A stretch of 52,833 nucleotides of DNA, taken from positions 1-52,833 of the forward strand of contig BPDA01000007.1 of NCBI GenBank assembly GCA_019654055.1, in the 5' to 3' direction. The notes under the pieces are model-generated. The model was not told the DNA's origin, searched no databases, and saw only the letters and a program-made list of their open reading frames with translations. Both the position numbers and the translations under genes were made by a program. This DNA is from Methanobacteriota archaeon (lineage in GTDB: Archaea > Thermoplasmatota > Poseidoniia > Poseidoniales > Thalassarchaeaceae). Below, piece after piece: positions 1 through 12,042 of this stretch; position 1 is the first letter of the stretch; every line of letters starts with the position of its first letter.

Positions 1-1
1 C

Positions 2-1339
2 TTCCACGACGTTGAGCCACCTGGCAAGATGCGACCACTGGCGATTGGCGACCACGGAAAGGCAGTGCCGCTGGAGGATCTGGACATCGACTCGTTCGGA
101 GTCAGCACCTACACGCAGTACACTTGGAGGCAACTAATCGACGGCTGGTCGTGCACCTCTTGCGCCCGCTGCCAGGACGCCTGCCCCGCCTACGCCAGCG
201 GCAAAGGACTCAATCCCATGGAGGTAATCCACGACGTCCGCAACTACGCTAACGAGCACGCCCCCCTGCTTCTAGCGGGCGAGCAGCCGGAGGAGACGAT
301 GATGCAGCGAATAACCGAGGAGGCTGTCTGGGCCTGCACCACCTGCAACGCCTGCGTCGACGTATGCCCCCTTTACATCGAGCACGTCCCCAAGCTCACG
401 GACCTGCGCCGCAACGCCATGATGGAGACGATGGAGTACCCTGACGTCCTGAACACCGCCATGGGCAATATCGAGTCCGCATCCAACCCTTACGGCTTCG
501 GCGCGCATGAGCGCGCCGACTGGGCCGCTGACCTCGATGTCAAGGTCGGCGAGCCGGCCGAGTACATCTACTTCGTAGGCTGTGCCGCGAGTTTCGACGA
601 GCGCAACCAGAAGGTCGCGCGCTCGACGATAGCCCTGCTCAAGGAGGCCGGGCTCGATGTCGGCATACTGGGGATGCAGGAGGGCTGCTCCGGTGACCCG
701 GCCCGCAGGGCGGGCAACGAGTACCTGTTCCAGATGCTGGCCGAGACCAACATGATGACGTTCCAGGAGTTGGGCGTCAAACGCATCATCGCATCCTGCC
801 CACATTGCTTCCACACGCTGGGCAAGGAATACGGGGACTACGGCGGCGACCGACTCGAGGTGTTCCACCACACCGAGATTCTAGCCAAGCTGCAGGACGA
901 GGGCAAGCTGCCGATGGTGGAGGGCAACGGCCGCAGCGTGACCTTCCACGACCCCTGCTACCTCGGACGCATAGGAGGCGTGATAGACGAGCCCAGAAAA
1001 GTCATCGGAGGGGTCGATGTGGAGACCGAGAGGCACGGCCAGGACTCGTTCTGCTGCGGTGCGGGAGGAGCGCAGATGTGGATGGAGGAGGACGCCGACA
1101 AGCGAGTCAACGTGATTCGCGCGAAGGAGCTCTCGGAGACCGGTTGCGACACCGTGGCGGTGGGATGCCCATTCTGTTCCGTAATGGTCAACGACGGCCT
1201 AGACGCGGTTGGGGCTGAGATGGAAGTGATGGACGTGGCCGAGTTGCTGTGGGAGCAGATAGTGGCCAGAGACAAGGAGATTCAGGATGTTTACGACAAA
1301 CCGCTGAAGAGTCTGCCCGGCAGTGAAAGTCAAAAGTAA
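2..1339 (+). CDS. HdrD/GlpC-like (Fe-S)-binding oxidoreductase, 5'-truncated by window edge
   Basis: Two ferredoxin-type motifs (CTSCARCQDACP, CTTCNACVDVCP) and CCG-type cysteine motifs (HDPCYLGR, CCGAGGAQMW). The frame stays open upstream of the ATG at 29 to the window start. Confidence 0.85.
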   Translation, partial: FHDVEPPGKMRPLAIGDHGKAVPLEDLDIDSFGVSTYTQYTWRQLIDGWSCTSCARCQDACPAYASGKGLNPMEVIHDVRNYANEHAPLLLAGEQPEETMMQRITEEAVWACTTCNACVDVCPLYIEHVPKLTDLRRNAMMETMEYPDVLNTAMGNIESASNPYGFGAHERADWAADLDVKVGEPAEYIYFVGCAASFDERNQKVARSTIALLKEAGLDVGILGMQEGCSGDPARRAGNEYLFQMLAETNMMTFQELGVKRIIASCPHCFHTLGKEYGDYGGDRLEVFHHTEILAKLQDEGKLPMVEGNGRSVTFHDPCYLGRIGGVIDEPRKVIGGVDVETERHGQDSFCCGAGGAQMWMEEDADKRVNVIRAKELSETGCDTVAVGCPFCSVMVNDGLDAVGAEMEVMDVAELLWEQIVARDKEIQDVYDKPLKSLPGSESQK

Positions 1340-1357
1340 ACTGTGTAACGTGAATTC

Positions 1358-1756
1358 ATGAGCGAGTTCAAAGTCTTAGGAATGACCATTCCAAGAATCG
1401 CAATTTTGAATGGAGCGGTCCTCACAATTTGGGGAGCAATATCTTACTTTCTTCAAAGTACAGATCCTCCTTCAATTACTGCACTGATTCCTGCCTTCTT
1501 GGGATTCCCTATGCTCGTCCTAGGGGTATTTTCTGAGAGAGATGGAAAGAACAGACACCACTACATGCATGCATCAATGGCCCTAGCATTGGTCATGACT
1601 TTGGGAGGGGCTAGGATTGTAACCGGATATTCTGATATGTCCACCTTAGCAATAATCGCCCATCTTTTACTTCTACAAGTTGGAATCTCATTTATGATTG
1701 CAGGAATCAAATCATTCAGGTATGCTCGGGAACTCAGGGAAGCTTCAGGTGATTGA
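1358..1756 (+). CDS. Small multi-pass membrane protein, unknown function
   Basis: 132-aa ORF with hydrophobic helices, AT-richer than its neighbours. Confidence 0.6.
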   Translation: MSEFKVLGMTIPRIAILNGAVLTIWGAISYFLQSTDPPSITALIPAFLGFPMLVLGVFSERDGKNRHHYMHASMALALVMTLGGARIVTGYSDMSTLAIIAHLLLLQVGISFMIAGIKSFRYARELREASGD

Positions 1757-2446
1757 GTGCGTCCAGTCATCGGAGTCACCTGCTTCATGCGTGACACAGT
1801 CTACGGCAACTGGAACAGGCATGCAGCCATACTACCCTCGGCCTACGTCTCATCCATCGACAGGGTCGGGGGCACGCCTCTCATCATCCCCCCAGCCGGC
1901 GATATGACCAAGATTCTCGACAGCATAGATGGCCTGGTCGTCTCAGGCGGGCCCGACCTCTGTCCCGACAACTACGGGGAGGAGCCCGGCTCCATGACCG
2001 TGGAGTTCTACCCTGAGCAGGATGACACCGAGATGGCACTAATCCATGAGGCGCTGTCTAGGGACATGCCCTTCCTCGGGGTCTGCAGGGGTATGCAACT
2101 GCTCAGCGTGATGCACGGCGGACGTCTGCACCAGCACCTAGACACGACCCCGGGACACGAGGGCCACGGGGGCTTCGACGGAGTCGAGACGGAGCATGGA
2201 GTCGCCGCTAAGGAAGGGTCCCTGCTGGCTAGTCTAATGGGGACCTCGATTACTGTCAACTCAACGCATCACCAGGGCGTGGCAGACGCAGGGGACCTGG
2301 AGGTAACGGCGATAGCCGAGCACGACGGACTGATCGAGGCCGTCGAGCGCCCAGACAGAAGTTTCTGTCTCGGCGTGCAGTGGCACCCCGAGAGGGCGAG
2401 GCATGACGTTCTGTACTCGGCGCTAGTGGAAGCGGCGCGGGGTTGA
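1757..2446 (+). CDS. Class I glutamine amidotransferase-like, gamma-glutamyl-gamma-aminobutyrate hydrolase (peptidase C26) family
   Basis: GTG start; motifs VSGGPDLCPDNYGE, FLGVCRGMQLL, VNSTHHQGV, GVQWHPE. Confidence 0.88.
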   Translation: MRPVIGVTCFMRDTVYGNWNRHAAILPSAYVSSIDRVGGTPLIIPPAGDMTKILDSIDGLVVSGGPDLCPDNYGEEPGSMTVEFYPEQDDTEMALIHEALSRDMPFLGVCRGMQLLSVMHGGRLHQHLDTTPGHEGHGGFDGVETEHGVAAKEGSLLASLMGTSITVNSTHHQGVADAGDLEVTAIAEHDGLIEAVERPDRSFCLGVQWHPERARHDVLYSALVEAARG

Positions 2447-3863
2447 TGACCGATAAGCCGCGCAGCCCGGACATAATGCCACTCAGAGTGTACGACACAC
2501 GCTCGCGCGAGAAGCGCGAACTGTCGACCTTGGAGGACGGCAGGGTCAGCATGTACGTTTGTGGCATAACGCCGTACTCGCCAAGCCATCTGGGACACGC
2601 TCGCTGCTACCTAGCCTTCGACGTGGTGCACCGCTGGCTGGAGGCCAGCGGTTACGATGTCGACTACGTACAGAACTTCACCGACATTGACGACAAGATC
2701 CTAGATATCTCCGACTCTGAGGGAGTCGATTACTCGGTAGTCGCCAACAGGAACATCGACGATTACCTGGAGGCCATGGACACGATGAACGTCCTTAGGG
2801 CAGACCACTACCCTAGAGTCACCGAGACGATTCCTGAAATCATCGACATGATTTCCACCTTGGAGGGCAAGGGCCACGCCTACGTCGGCGATGACGGAGT
2901 CTACTTCGAGATTGACACGGCCCCTGGGAAGTTCGGGCAGCTGACCGGCCAGACTCTGGAGATGGTGAGGGCCGGTGCGGGCGGGCGAGTCGCAGACACC
3001 GGCTCGGGCAAACGGGACCACCGCGACTTCGCGCTCTGGAAGCTGGCCAAGCCGGGCGAGCCCTCGTGGGAGAGCCCGTGGGGCGATGGCAGGCCTGGAT
3101 GGCACATCGAGTGCTCGGCGATGTCACTCAATCACTTCGGCGAGCAGTTCGACATCCATGGCGGTGGCCATGACCTGAGGTTCCCCCATCACGAGGCCGA
3201 GATATTCCAGTCCGAGTGTTGCACCGAATCCGAGCCGGTGGTCGGATACTGGATGCACAACGGCTTCGTCAATGTGGATGGCGAGAAGATGAGCAAGAGC
3301 CTGGGCAACTTCTGGACCATACGGGACGCCTTCGAGCACCATGAACCCCTCGCACTTCGCTATGCGCTGCTGAGCGTGCCATACCGCAACCCCATCGACC
3401 TGACTCCGGAGTTTCTGGAGGACGCCGCCACTCACTTCAACAGGCTCGTGGGAGCATACGGGGACTCGCTCAGCTCGGATTCCGAGTCGGAAACGGATCT
3501 CTCTGGAGCCAGCGAGCGCTTCGCTGCTGCGATGGACGACGACTTCAACACCAGAGCCGCGATGATCGAGATCCAAGCAGTTGTCTCATCGGCAAACGGA
3601 TCGGATGTGGCGGTCTGGTTGGAGAGGCACGCCGGGGATGTCCTCGGCCTACTTCCCCCGTCCGAGGACGTCATGGCGGGACTCGCTCAGGCTGATTCCG
3701 CCAGAGCAGAGGTGGCGGAAGGGTCGACGCGCTGCTGGCCGAGCGCGAGAGCGCGAGGGATTCCAAGGACTGGGCCCGCGCCGACGAGATCCGCGACGAG
3801 ATTGCTTCGATGGGAGTCGTCGTCGAGGACGGGCCAGACGGCCCGACCTGGCGCTTGGACTGA
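2443..3863 (+). CDS. cysS: Cysteinyl-tRNA synthetase, C-terminus displaced by a one-base frameshift near 3716
   Basis: CGITPYSPSHLGHAR, WHIECSAM, KMSKSLGNF. After the shift the other frame reads VDALLAERESARDSKDWARADEIRDEIASMGVVVEDGPDGPTWRLD*, the typical CysRS end. Confidence 0.93.
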
Positions 3864-6560
3864 TTACTCCTCTTCGGAGACCAGCACGGAGGGCTGGCTG
3901 CTGATGCGACTGCGAATGTTGGAGTTAATCACTCCTATTGAGCCGACTACCACCACGAGAGAGAAGAAGATAGCCGCCCAGTAAAGAGGCCCGTCCATCC
4001 AAGACGCATCCTCCGGCTCCGGCTCCGGTTTGGGCTCCGACTCATCTTCCTCGGCATCGATGAAAGACCATGCAGCCCGACAGGTCACCTCGTCTGGGTA
4101 GCTGCCCGCATCAGTGCACAGGTGAGCGGGAATCGCCACCGCATCAGCGACCTCGAGGTTGCAGAACGATCCTCCGGCCTCTATGCACCCGTCTGTAGGC
4201 TGCATCACCACCATGATGGCACCGCACAGCAGAATCTTGCTGGCTGGGATGGTCGGGACATTGGCCTCCGAAAGAGTCGCCTCGCTGGACTCGCACTCCT
4301 CGAGATGTATCCCCTCCTCAATCGTCGTCGGATGCGAAATGGTCCCGCCTCGTGGTCCGTAGGTCGGCCACAGTACGGGTAGCTCGGGCTCGGGGACCTC
4401 GGCCTGATTCCCCTCACCCCCGCACACCGTGGTCTCGCTGCAGTCGTAGTCGTCGCAGTCGACGTACGGGTCACCATCGTTGTCGACACCGTCGCTGCAA
4501 GCGGACTCGGTGTCCTCGGAGCCGTCGTTGCTGGGAGGAGTGGTGTCAATCGGACCGGCTCCTGCGACCGTCCCGTCGACGCGATGACCGTCCTCGTTCA
4601 ACTCCACATCGTAGTAGTCGCCCCAGAGGTCGATGGTTCGACCGCTCTGGAAGGTAAAGGGAATTGTTCAGGACGTCGAAGTAGCGCTCGTCCCCGAGCG
4701 TGAACAGGTATTCGATTGGTACTCCAGCGCCTTGGTTGCACTCTTGAAGCGCAGTGAGCATTTCGGCGTAGGTCTGCTGCGCTTCCGGAACGCCGTCGTA
4801 GGTGATATCGGTGGCTTTGGTGAAGCCCACTCCTTGGATTATCCCCTACTTCGTCGTCCATCGCCTGCATGATGTCGACGTCGCCGTAGACCGCCAGTCC
4901 GCCCACGACGACTAGGCGAACGTCAGGATCGATTGCGTCGACGACGTTGCGGTACGGGTCAGATCGGAAAGTGTCGAGCACGACTAGGTCTGCAGTCAGG
5001 CCCTCCTGGATGCGGCCCGTATGCTCGGACCAACCGATTGCGTCAACGATGTTGGTGGTGATGGTCTGGACCAATTCGTAATCGGTGAACACGTCACCGA
5101 GGACGTTCTTTGTCCCACCAGTCAGCCGTCTTCAACTCGTGCATGGAGCTCTTGGAACCCGATGGCGCCCAGTCGGGACCAATCATGATGTTCACTCCCT
5201 CGGCCTTGGCCGTGGCGATGTCGGTAGTGTCACCGTACAGCAGCAGGTTCGAGGTAGGGGACCAAGCCAGACTCCCCCCCACGTCGCCTAGGGCAGAGAA
5301 CTCGTTCTGAGTGAGTGCCGTTCCGTGAATGATGACCACCTCCCCCACTAGGAGATCGTTCTCTACGAGGATGTCGAACTCCGGGGCGACTAGACTCATC
5401 GATACCCTCTGCGAGGTGTAGGAACCAAGCATCGAGCTCGCCCGAGGAGTTTCCGTCTTTGATGTGCTGACCCGAGTAATCAGACTCCAGTTCGGTGACC
5501 TTGGTGTGGATGTAGTCCTTCCCGAAGTTGTAGAGTTCAATGTTGCGCGCGAGCATTGTCTCGAAGGTGTCCGTATGGGATGTGCTGCTACCCTGCAGCG
5601 CGGTGTTGCCACCTGCAACCGCACGAAGTTCGGCGAATCGCATCGCGGACGAGTCATATAGCGAGCATCCAATGTCCTTTGCATCAGCATAGCCTGAATA
5701 TGATTGCCATTGGTATCTGTTATCCCATCCGTTTGTGCCGTGGTCCCAGAGCGGAATTAGGTTGTATTTTGCGTGGTTATGAGGGTCAATAAATCCGGGG
5801 TAGATGGTGCCGCTGGTTTGAATCGAAATGACGCCTGCTGCAGTTGCCGGCGCACCTTCCTCGGCACTCCAAACTGCTTCGATCATCCGTCGCGAACCAG
5901 TATTCGCCCATCTTCGATGATATCGCTCTCAGAGACCATCGTAACCACACGTCCTTCGAGGATGTACTCTCCACTGTGGAGTGGTCCTGCGGAGGGTAGC
6001 AGTTGCCCTGCAGGTGGTTGGCCCCCCCCACTCTAGGTCGTTGGCGCCCCCCGGGGTCGGGCTGCCGTCGGACAGTTTGCCCAGTTACCGCTTGAGTCGT
6101 ACCCGTAGGGGACATCCCAATCAGAATCCTCTGGCCCATAACTGACCGAGTCCATTTCAGTCCCAGAGCCATCGAGCAGGCGAATTGTGTCCCCCTCCCA
6201 GAAGTCGAACTCTATTCCCGTCCAGGACCTATAGAAGGCGATGTAGGCACCTGCCTCAAGGACGGTGCCCCAGCCGATACTGCATGCCGGCGAACCCCGT
6301 CGGAGATATCATCGAGCCACCACCCGCCGATGTCTATTGCATCGGAAGTTGGATTGTGCAGTTCCAAGAACTGGTCGTTGTAGGTCCCCATCGAACCTCG
6401 CCGTTCCAGTCTGTGCCGTCGTACTGCTCGTTGTTGGGAGAGACTAGGATTTCGTTGATGTAAATCGCATCGGTCGGCGCAGTCTGCGCAGATGCGACCT
6501 TTGCGGGGCCCAGACTCATCATCAGCATGAGCAGGATTGAGGGATGGCTGATGCCGCATG
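3864..6560 (-). CDS. Exported lamin-tail-domain + amidohydrolase protein with C-terminal TM anchor, fragmented by multiple frameshifts
   Basis: Read in order across minus-strand frames: signal peptide SILLMLMMSLGPAKVASA; LTD-like INEILVSPNN...FLELHNPTSDAIDIGGWWLDD; amidohydrolase motifs YPGFIDPHNHAK and GLTADLVVLD; CSDGVDNDGDPYVDCDDYDC; C-terminal TM YWAAIFFSLVVVVGSIGVI. Confidence 0.7.
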
Positions 6561-6653
6561 GCCTCCAACGCCCCGCTTCAGGCTTTGAACCTCACCGCCC
6601 TGCGTTGCAGGGCGCATCGCGTGCGAAGTGCGAAATAGGGCCCAATATAGCGG

Positions 6654-8093
6654 GTGTGCCAGGGCCCGGGGCGCAGCAGGTCGAGGACGGTACTCCCCGT
6701 GATGATGGTGGCCAGCATGTCTCTGGCTGGCTGCTTCGGAGGTGGCGAGTCGGAGGCGAAGGCACCCTCCTTGGGACTCAGGCTACCACTACATCGACCT
6801 CCCCCCCTCCTACGAGGACCCGCGTGACTTCACGGTAGGCGACCCGTTCTTGAACCCACTTGGGGCAACGCCTCGTGGACTGTCTACGGCAACGAGCACG
6901 GTGGCAACTGCTGCGAGCACTACCTCGCGGCTACCAAGGAAGGATGGATCCTCAACTTCGGAGGCGAGTACCCGCCCTTGGAGCGAGGACAGGGGCCGGA
7001 CTTGGCAGGAGTGGGGCCACCATACTCTCTCAGTTCGGGTGCCTGCTGCCCAAGCCCACCGTGCCCGGCCAAGAGGGATTGGGCGAGGGTAGCATAGTGC
7101 AGGCGACCAACGGCGACCTCATCGCCATGGGCTGGTTCCCATACCCGAGCACCAGCGGGGCGGATCAGTTCTACGCCTTCCTTTTACGACGCCGAGGACC
7201 AGGATTGGAGCTGGTGCTACAATCGTCCTCCGGAGGCGTTCTACGATCGGTCGTGGCAGGTCGAGGTGACGGGCCCAATCAGCAGCATCTACGGGAGTGG
7301 ACCATGGGCGAGCATCGTCATCAGCAACTTCTGGCACCAGGTGGCCAACCGCGGGGGCCAGATTAGCACTGACGGGCTGAACTACCAGAACTTCGACTTC
7401 CCAGACCGCGATGCGAGCCTCGATGTCATGGAGGTGGACCTCGATTTCGACGAACTCGGCGTGGAGTGGGACTACACCAAGCCGCACAAGGAGATGCGAG
7501 CCTTCCCAGTACCCTCGGGCGGACTATACTTCCCAGACTACTTCGACAATGACGTTGACGCCTACTTGGACACGTCACTGAGCTGGTGGGCCGCGACCAA
7601 CTCCAACGGCAGCAGCCTGCCTTCGCAGTACTGCTCATTCGACTCTTCCACCGCGCTGCACTGCGTCACAGCGGGAGGTACCGTGCTGCAGCACATGCTG
7701 TCATGGGACGGCGGGCTGACTTGGGAAAACCAGACCTACAATCTATCAGGCGTCGCAACCGAGTTGGAGGAATGGGAGTTCCATGCCAACGGCGAGCACG
7801 ACCTGTTCGTGCTCAACGTGCGCTACCAGAGCGCCGAGGGGCCTGACGTGGACGTTGCATGGCACGTCAGGGAGTACTCTGAGAGCCTCGTCCCCGACAT
7901 GAAGACCTACCTAGGACAGGGCGACCTAGACTCGACTTCCGGGGCTGGCAACGACATCAGGTTCGACTTCGCCAGCATGGGAATCCTGCCCGACGGCGGC
8001 GCCTTCATCGCATACCATGACTCCACCGATCCCGACCCGCTGTTCGGCGTCGAGATGCTGCTTCCAGTCAGGTACGGACCGGCAGTCGCCTAA
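6654..8093 (+). CDS. Secreted lipoprotein, possibly sialidase/BNR-like, frameshifted in its 5' half
   Basis: N-terminal VLPVMMVASMSLAGCFGGG lipobox (LAGC); SWDGGLTWENQTY resembles an Asp-box (SxDGGxTW). Fragments 6742-7092, 6860-7366 and 7266-8093 join across frames. Confidence 0.6.
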
Positions 8094-11000
8094 TCATTCG
8101 CCAACTCTGAATGTAACGGCGATGCCATCGACTTCGAACGAGTCCGCCTCGCTCGGCTGCGCACCCTCGTTCAGGGCGGCACTGCCCGCCCTCGTCTCAC
8201 TCTGCACATGACCCCAGTCTTCGTCGGCCAGCTCCGCACCCTCAATCCAGACCGACAGCGAGATACTATCCTCGACCGCTAGGTCCAGCTCCTTGCGCTT
8301 CGACTGAATCCTACGAATCACGTCGCGCGCGAGTCCGCGCGACAGCAACTCGTCGTCTACCGACATGTCGAGTACCAGTGAGACGTCACCGAAGTCTTCG
8401 TCTGCCAGCGTGGCTGCAGAGTACCCGTCCCTCTCAGTACGACGAACCTCGATATCATCCATCGTGATCTGGTAGCCGGCGAGGGCGGCGATTCCAGCCT
8501 CGATCTCGAGCAACAGGGAGTCCGCATCCGCGGTATCCAGCTTCGCCAGAACCGCTGGAAGGTCGGACCTGCACTTCGCCCCCAGGACCTTCCTGTTAGG
8601 CTCGAGCACGATCCTCTGGAAACGGTCCAGATCCTCCTCGGTCATCAGATTCTCGACATTCAGCTCCTCAGCCAGAATGTCGTGGAAATCTCCGAGCCCG
8701 GGTCCGCCGATGATCCAGCCGTTGCGGCACGGTAGTCTCTGCCGACGACCCTCGTCGACTCGAATCCGGCGACCTGCCTCGGCTAGATTCCTGACCAGCG
8801 CCATCTGCTGTTCCAGCCCGTAGTCACGTGGAGGGAGGGATCGTTCCACGAGGCTGGAGCCGATCGGCCAGTCCGCGAGGTGGACCGAGGAGCCGGAAAG
8901 CGCGCGGTGAATCACATCGGGCATGAACGGCGAGACTGGAGCCATAAGTTGGCAAACCAGAAGCAGGACCTCGTGCAGAGTGTGCTGGCACCCCCTCTTG
9001 TCGTTGCTGTCTGCTTCCTCCCAAAGCCTGCGTCGCGAGCGGCGGACATACCAGTTGGATAGATCGTTGACCACGAACTCCTCGAGCTCGCGCCCGGCCT
9101 TGTGGAAGTCCCAGTCCTCAAAGTGCCGGTGGTAGGAGTCGGCCATGGAGGTGACCTTGGACAGGACCCAACGGTCGAGCGGGCTGCGCTCGGACACAGC
9201 GACGTAGCCCTCCTCGGAATTCGCATCGAATCCATCCATGGCCGCGTAGTCAGCGTGGAAGCGGTAGACGTTCCATAGCGTGAGAAACATCTTGGCGTAG
9301 GATTCTCGGACCCCGTTGGGGTCGAAGTTGGTCGGTGACCATGGCGCGCTCTGCGTTGTCATGTACCAACGGATAGAATCCGAACCCTCCTTGTTGAAGT
9401 GGTCCCAGGGGTCGACCCCGTTCCCCTTCGACTTGCTCATCTTCTTGCCATCCTTGTCGAGGATGTGACCGAGAGAGAGACAGCGGTGGTAGCAGGTGCT
9501 GTTGAACACCGCGGTGGAGACCGCGAGCAAGGAGTAGAACCAGCCGCGAGTCTGGTCCACGGCCTCGCAGATGTAGTCCACCGGGAACGAGCCAGTGAAA
9601 TCGGACTCGTTCTCGAACGGGTAGTGCCACTGGGCGAATGAGGCGCACCCGGAGTCGAACCAGCAGTCCATGACGTAGGGCTCGCGCACCATCTCGCCCG
9701 AGCAGCCATCCGACGGGCAGTGCAGCCTAACGTCGTCGACATAGGGTCGGTGAAGCTCCGGGGGGTCGGGCGACGCATCGGTCTTCATCGAAGTCATCTC
9801 ATCGATGCTGCCGACGCAGTGCTCGTGGCCGCAGTCGGAGCATATCCAGACCGGTATTGGGGGTACCCCAGTAGCGCTCACGGCTGATTGCCCAGTCCTT
9901 GATGTTCGACAACCATTCCCCCATGCGCTTGGTACCGGTCCACTCCGGCGCCCACTCGACCTCGGAGTTGTACTGCAGTATCTCGTCGCGGACCGCGGTC
10001 ATCCGGACGAACCAGCTGTCCATGGCGTAGTACAGCAAGGGGTGGTCCGTGCGCCAGCAGTGAGGATAGTCGTGAGTGTAGGTGTGCTCGCGGTACAGCA
10101 GCCCCTCATCCGAGAGATGGTCGATGATGTCCGAGTCGCAGTCCTTGACGTAGCGCCCGTCCAGCAGAGGGTGAGTTCCGGCCACAAAGCTGCCATCCAT
10201 TCCTACAGTGTGCTGTGCTGGGAAGCCGACCTGCATGCCGAGGTTGTAGTCCTCCTCGCCGTACATCACCGCGGTGTGGACGACCCCGGTGCCGTCTGTG
10301 GTAGTGACGAAGTCCGCTTCGACGATTGTCCAGGCGCTGTTCGAGCCGTCCCTGTCCACGGCGTCTGAGAACAGGGGGTGGTAGGCCGTGCCCAGCAAGA
10401 CCGAGCCGGGAAACTCGTCAACGACCTCGATCTGATGCCGCAGGACGTCGGCCAGCAGATCCTTGGCCAGAATTATCTCCTCGCCCACCTCGGCTCCGCC
10501 CCGCCCCTCCCAAGACCCGGAGGGCGGCTCAGTGATTCGGATTCGGCAGTAGGTGACATCAGGACCGACGGCAAGACCGACGTTGCCCGGCAGAGTCCAC
10601 GGCGTGGTCGTCCAGGCGAGCACGGAGGCATCATCGTCCACAAGTCGGAACTTGATGTAAACTGCTGGCTCGGAGACCTCCTTGTAACCCAGCGAGACCT
10701 CGTGGGTGGAGTAGCTGGTCCCGGTCTGGGGGCAGTAGGGCAGGACCTTGTGGCCGCGGAACAGCAGCCCCTTCTCGAACATCTGCTTGAGCGACCACCA
10801 TGCCGACTCGATGTACTCATCGTGCAGGGTCACGTACGGGTCATCCATGTCCACCCAGAACCCCATTCTCTCGGTCATCTCGCGCCAAGCCTCCTCGTAG
10901 GTCCAGACGCTCTCCTTGCATCTCTCGTTGAAGGCCTCCATACCGTAGGCCTCGATGGCCTCGTTGGACATCAGATCGAGTTTCTTCTGCACTTCTATCT

Positions 11001-11283
11001 CGACGGGCAGGCCGTGAGTGTCCCAACCTCCCTTGCGCTCGACGACGTGTCCCTCCATGGTCTTCCATCGGCATACCATGTCCTTGAACAGTCTCGAGAT
11101 GACGTGGTGGATGCCCGGTCGCCCGTTAGCTGTGGGAGGTCCTTCGAGGAAGGTGAAGGGGCTGGCGCCATCTCGGCGTGCCTCGATAGTCGCCTCAAAG
11201 GTCCCCTCTTTGCTCCAAGTTTCCATCAAGGCATTCTCTAGAGCTACCGGGTCGAGATCGCCGGCAGGTTTGGGTACGCCCAT
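8094..11283 (-). CDS. ileS: Isoleucyl-tRNA synthetase, frameshifted at a G5/C5 run near 9859-9863
   Basis: Signature EGPPTANGRPGIHH, GWDTHGLPVE, KMSKSKGN. Fragments join at AISRERYWGTP|IPVWICSDCGHEH. Confidence 0.95.
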
Positions 11284-11385
11284 CGGTCCGGCGACCTACG
11301 GCGCTGTATTGAAGATGCCCCGGTCGCCCATAGGGCGAATTCGTCATTTAGCAGACTTATTAGTGACCGCCGGGACGCCTTGAAC

Positions 11386-12027
11386 ATGTCTGAGACATCC
11401 ACTATCGCAGTCGGTGGGATGACCTGCACGGGCTGCTCTGGCCGCGTGAGAGACTCCTTGGAGGCTCTGGATGGAGTTCTGAGCGCTGATGTATCTCACG
11501 AGACCGGGCAGGCTGTGGTTTCGCACTCGGGGACGGGACGCGAAGCAATGCTCGCGGCGATTACCGGCGCGGGCTACATCGCCGACGGGGCCAGTGCCGA
11601 CTTCAACTGGGGGGACGGAGAAGTCTGGAGGAAGTCCGCGAACAACACGAAGTGGTGCCTAATCGGTTGCAGCATTGGCGATTTCGGAACCATAGCAGCT
11701 TTCCAGTTTGTATTCACTGAATCGGGATGGAGTCCGATGATGATTATGGCGCTGGCCATGTTCAACGGAATTATGACTTCAATCGCCCTTGAAACTGCCA
11801 TCCTATCGGCTCAGATGGCACTGAATGAGGCATTCCGGGTGGCAATCGGAATGTCATTGATTTCCATGCTCTCGATGGAAGCGGCGATGAATATCGTCGA
11901 CCTTGTATTGACTGGAGGGGCCAAACTGACTTGGTGGGTCATTGTCCCAATGCTTGTCGCAGGCTTCCTGACACCTTGGCCCTACAACTACTGGCGGCTG
12001 AAGAAGTACAATGCAGCGTGCCACTGA
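11386..12027 (+). CDS. HMA domain fused to a DUF4396-like membrane domain, predicted metal (copper) handling protein
   Basis: N-terminal GMTCTGCSGRVRDSL (HMA CxxC) followed by a hydrophobic domain (MIMALAMFNGIMTSIALETAILS..., TPWPYNYWRLKKY). Confidence 0.75.
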   Translation: MSETSTIAVGGMTCTGCSGRVRDSLEALDGVLSADVSHETGQAVVSHSGTGREAMLAAITGAGYIADGASADFNWGDGEVWRKSANNTKWCLIGCSIGDFGTIAAFQFVFTESGWSPMMIMALAMFNGIMTSIALETAILSAQMALNEAFRVAIGMSLISMLSMEAAMNIVDLVLTGGAKLTWWVIVPMLVAGFLTPWPYNYWRLKKYNAACH

Positions 12028-12042
12028 ATTGGGGGAAGATTC

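Noticed and set aside
2443-3984. C-terminal extension of the 513-aa cysS ORF beyond ~3716
   Set aside because: The out-of-frame tail is Arg/Ser/Thr-rich nonsense; the alternative frame restores the normal CysRS C-terminus ending at 3863.
9850-9870. Programmed frameshifting or split gene in ileS
   Set aside because: One extra base in a C/G homopolymer explains it and similar indels occur in many unrelated genes here; no slippery-site plus structure arrangement was evident.
10378-11241. 287-aa plus-strand ORF opposite ileS
   Set aside because: Antisense shadow of the GC-rich IleRS gene; no recognisable domain and the opposite strand has full IleRS signatures.
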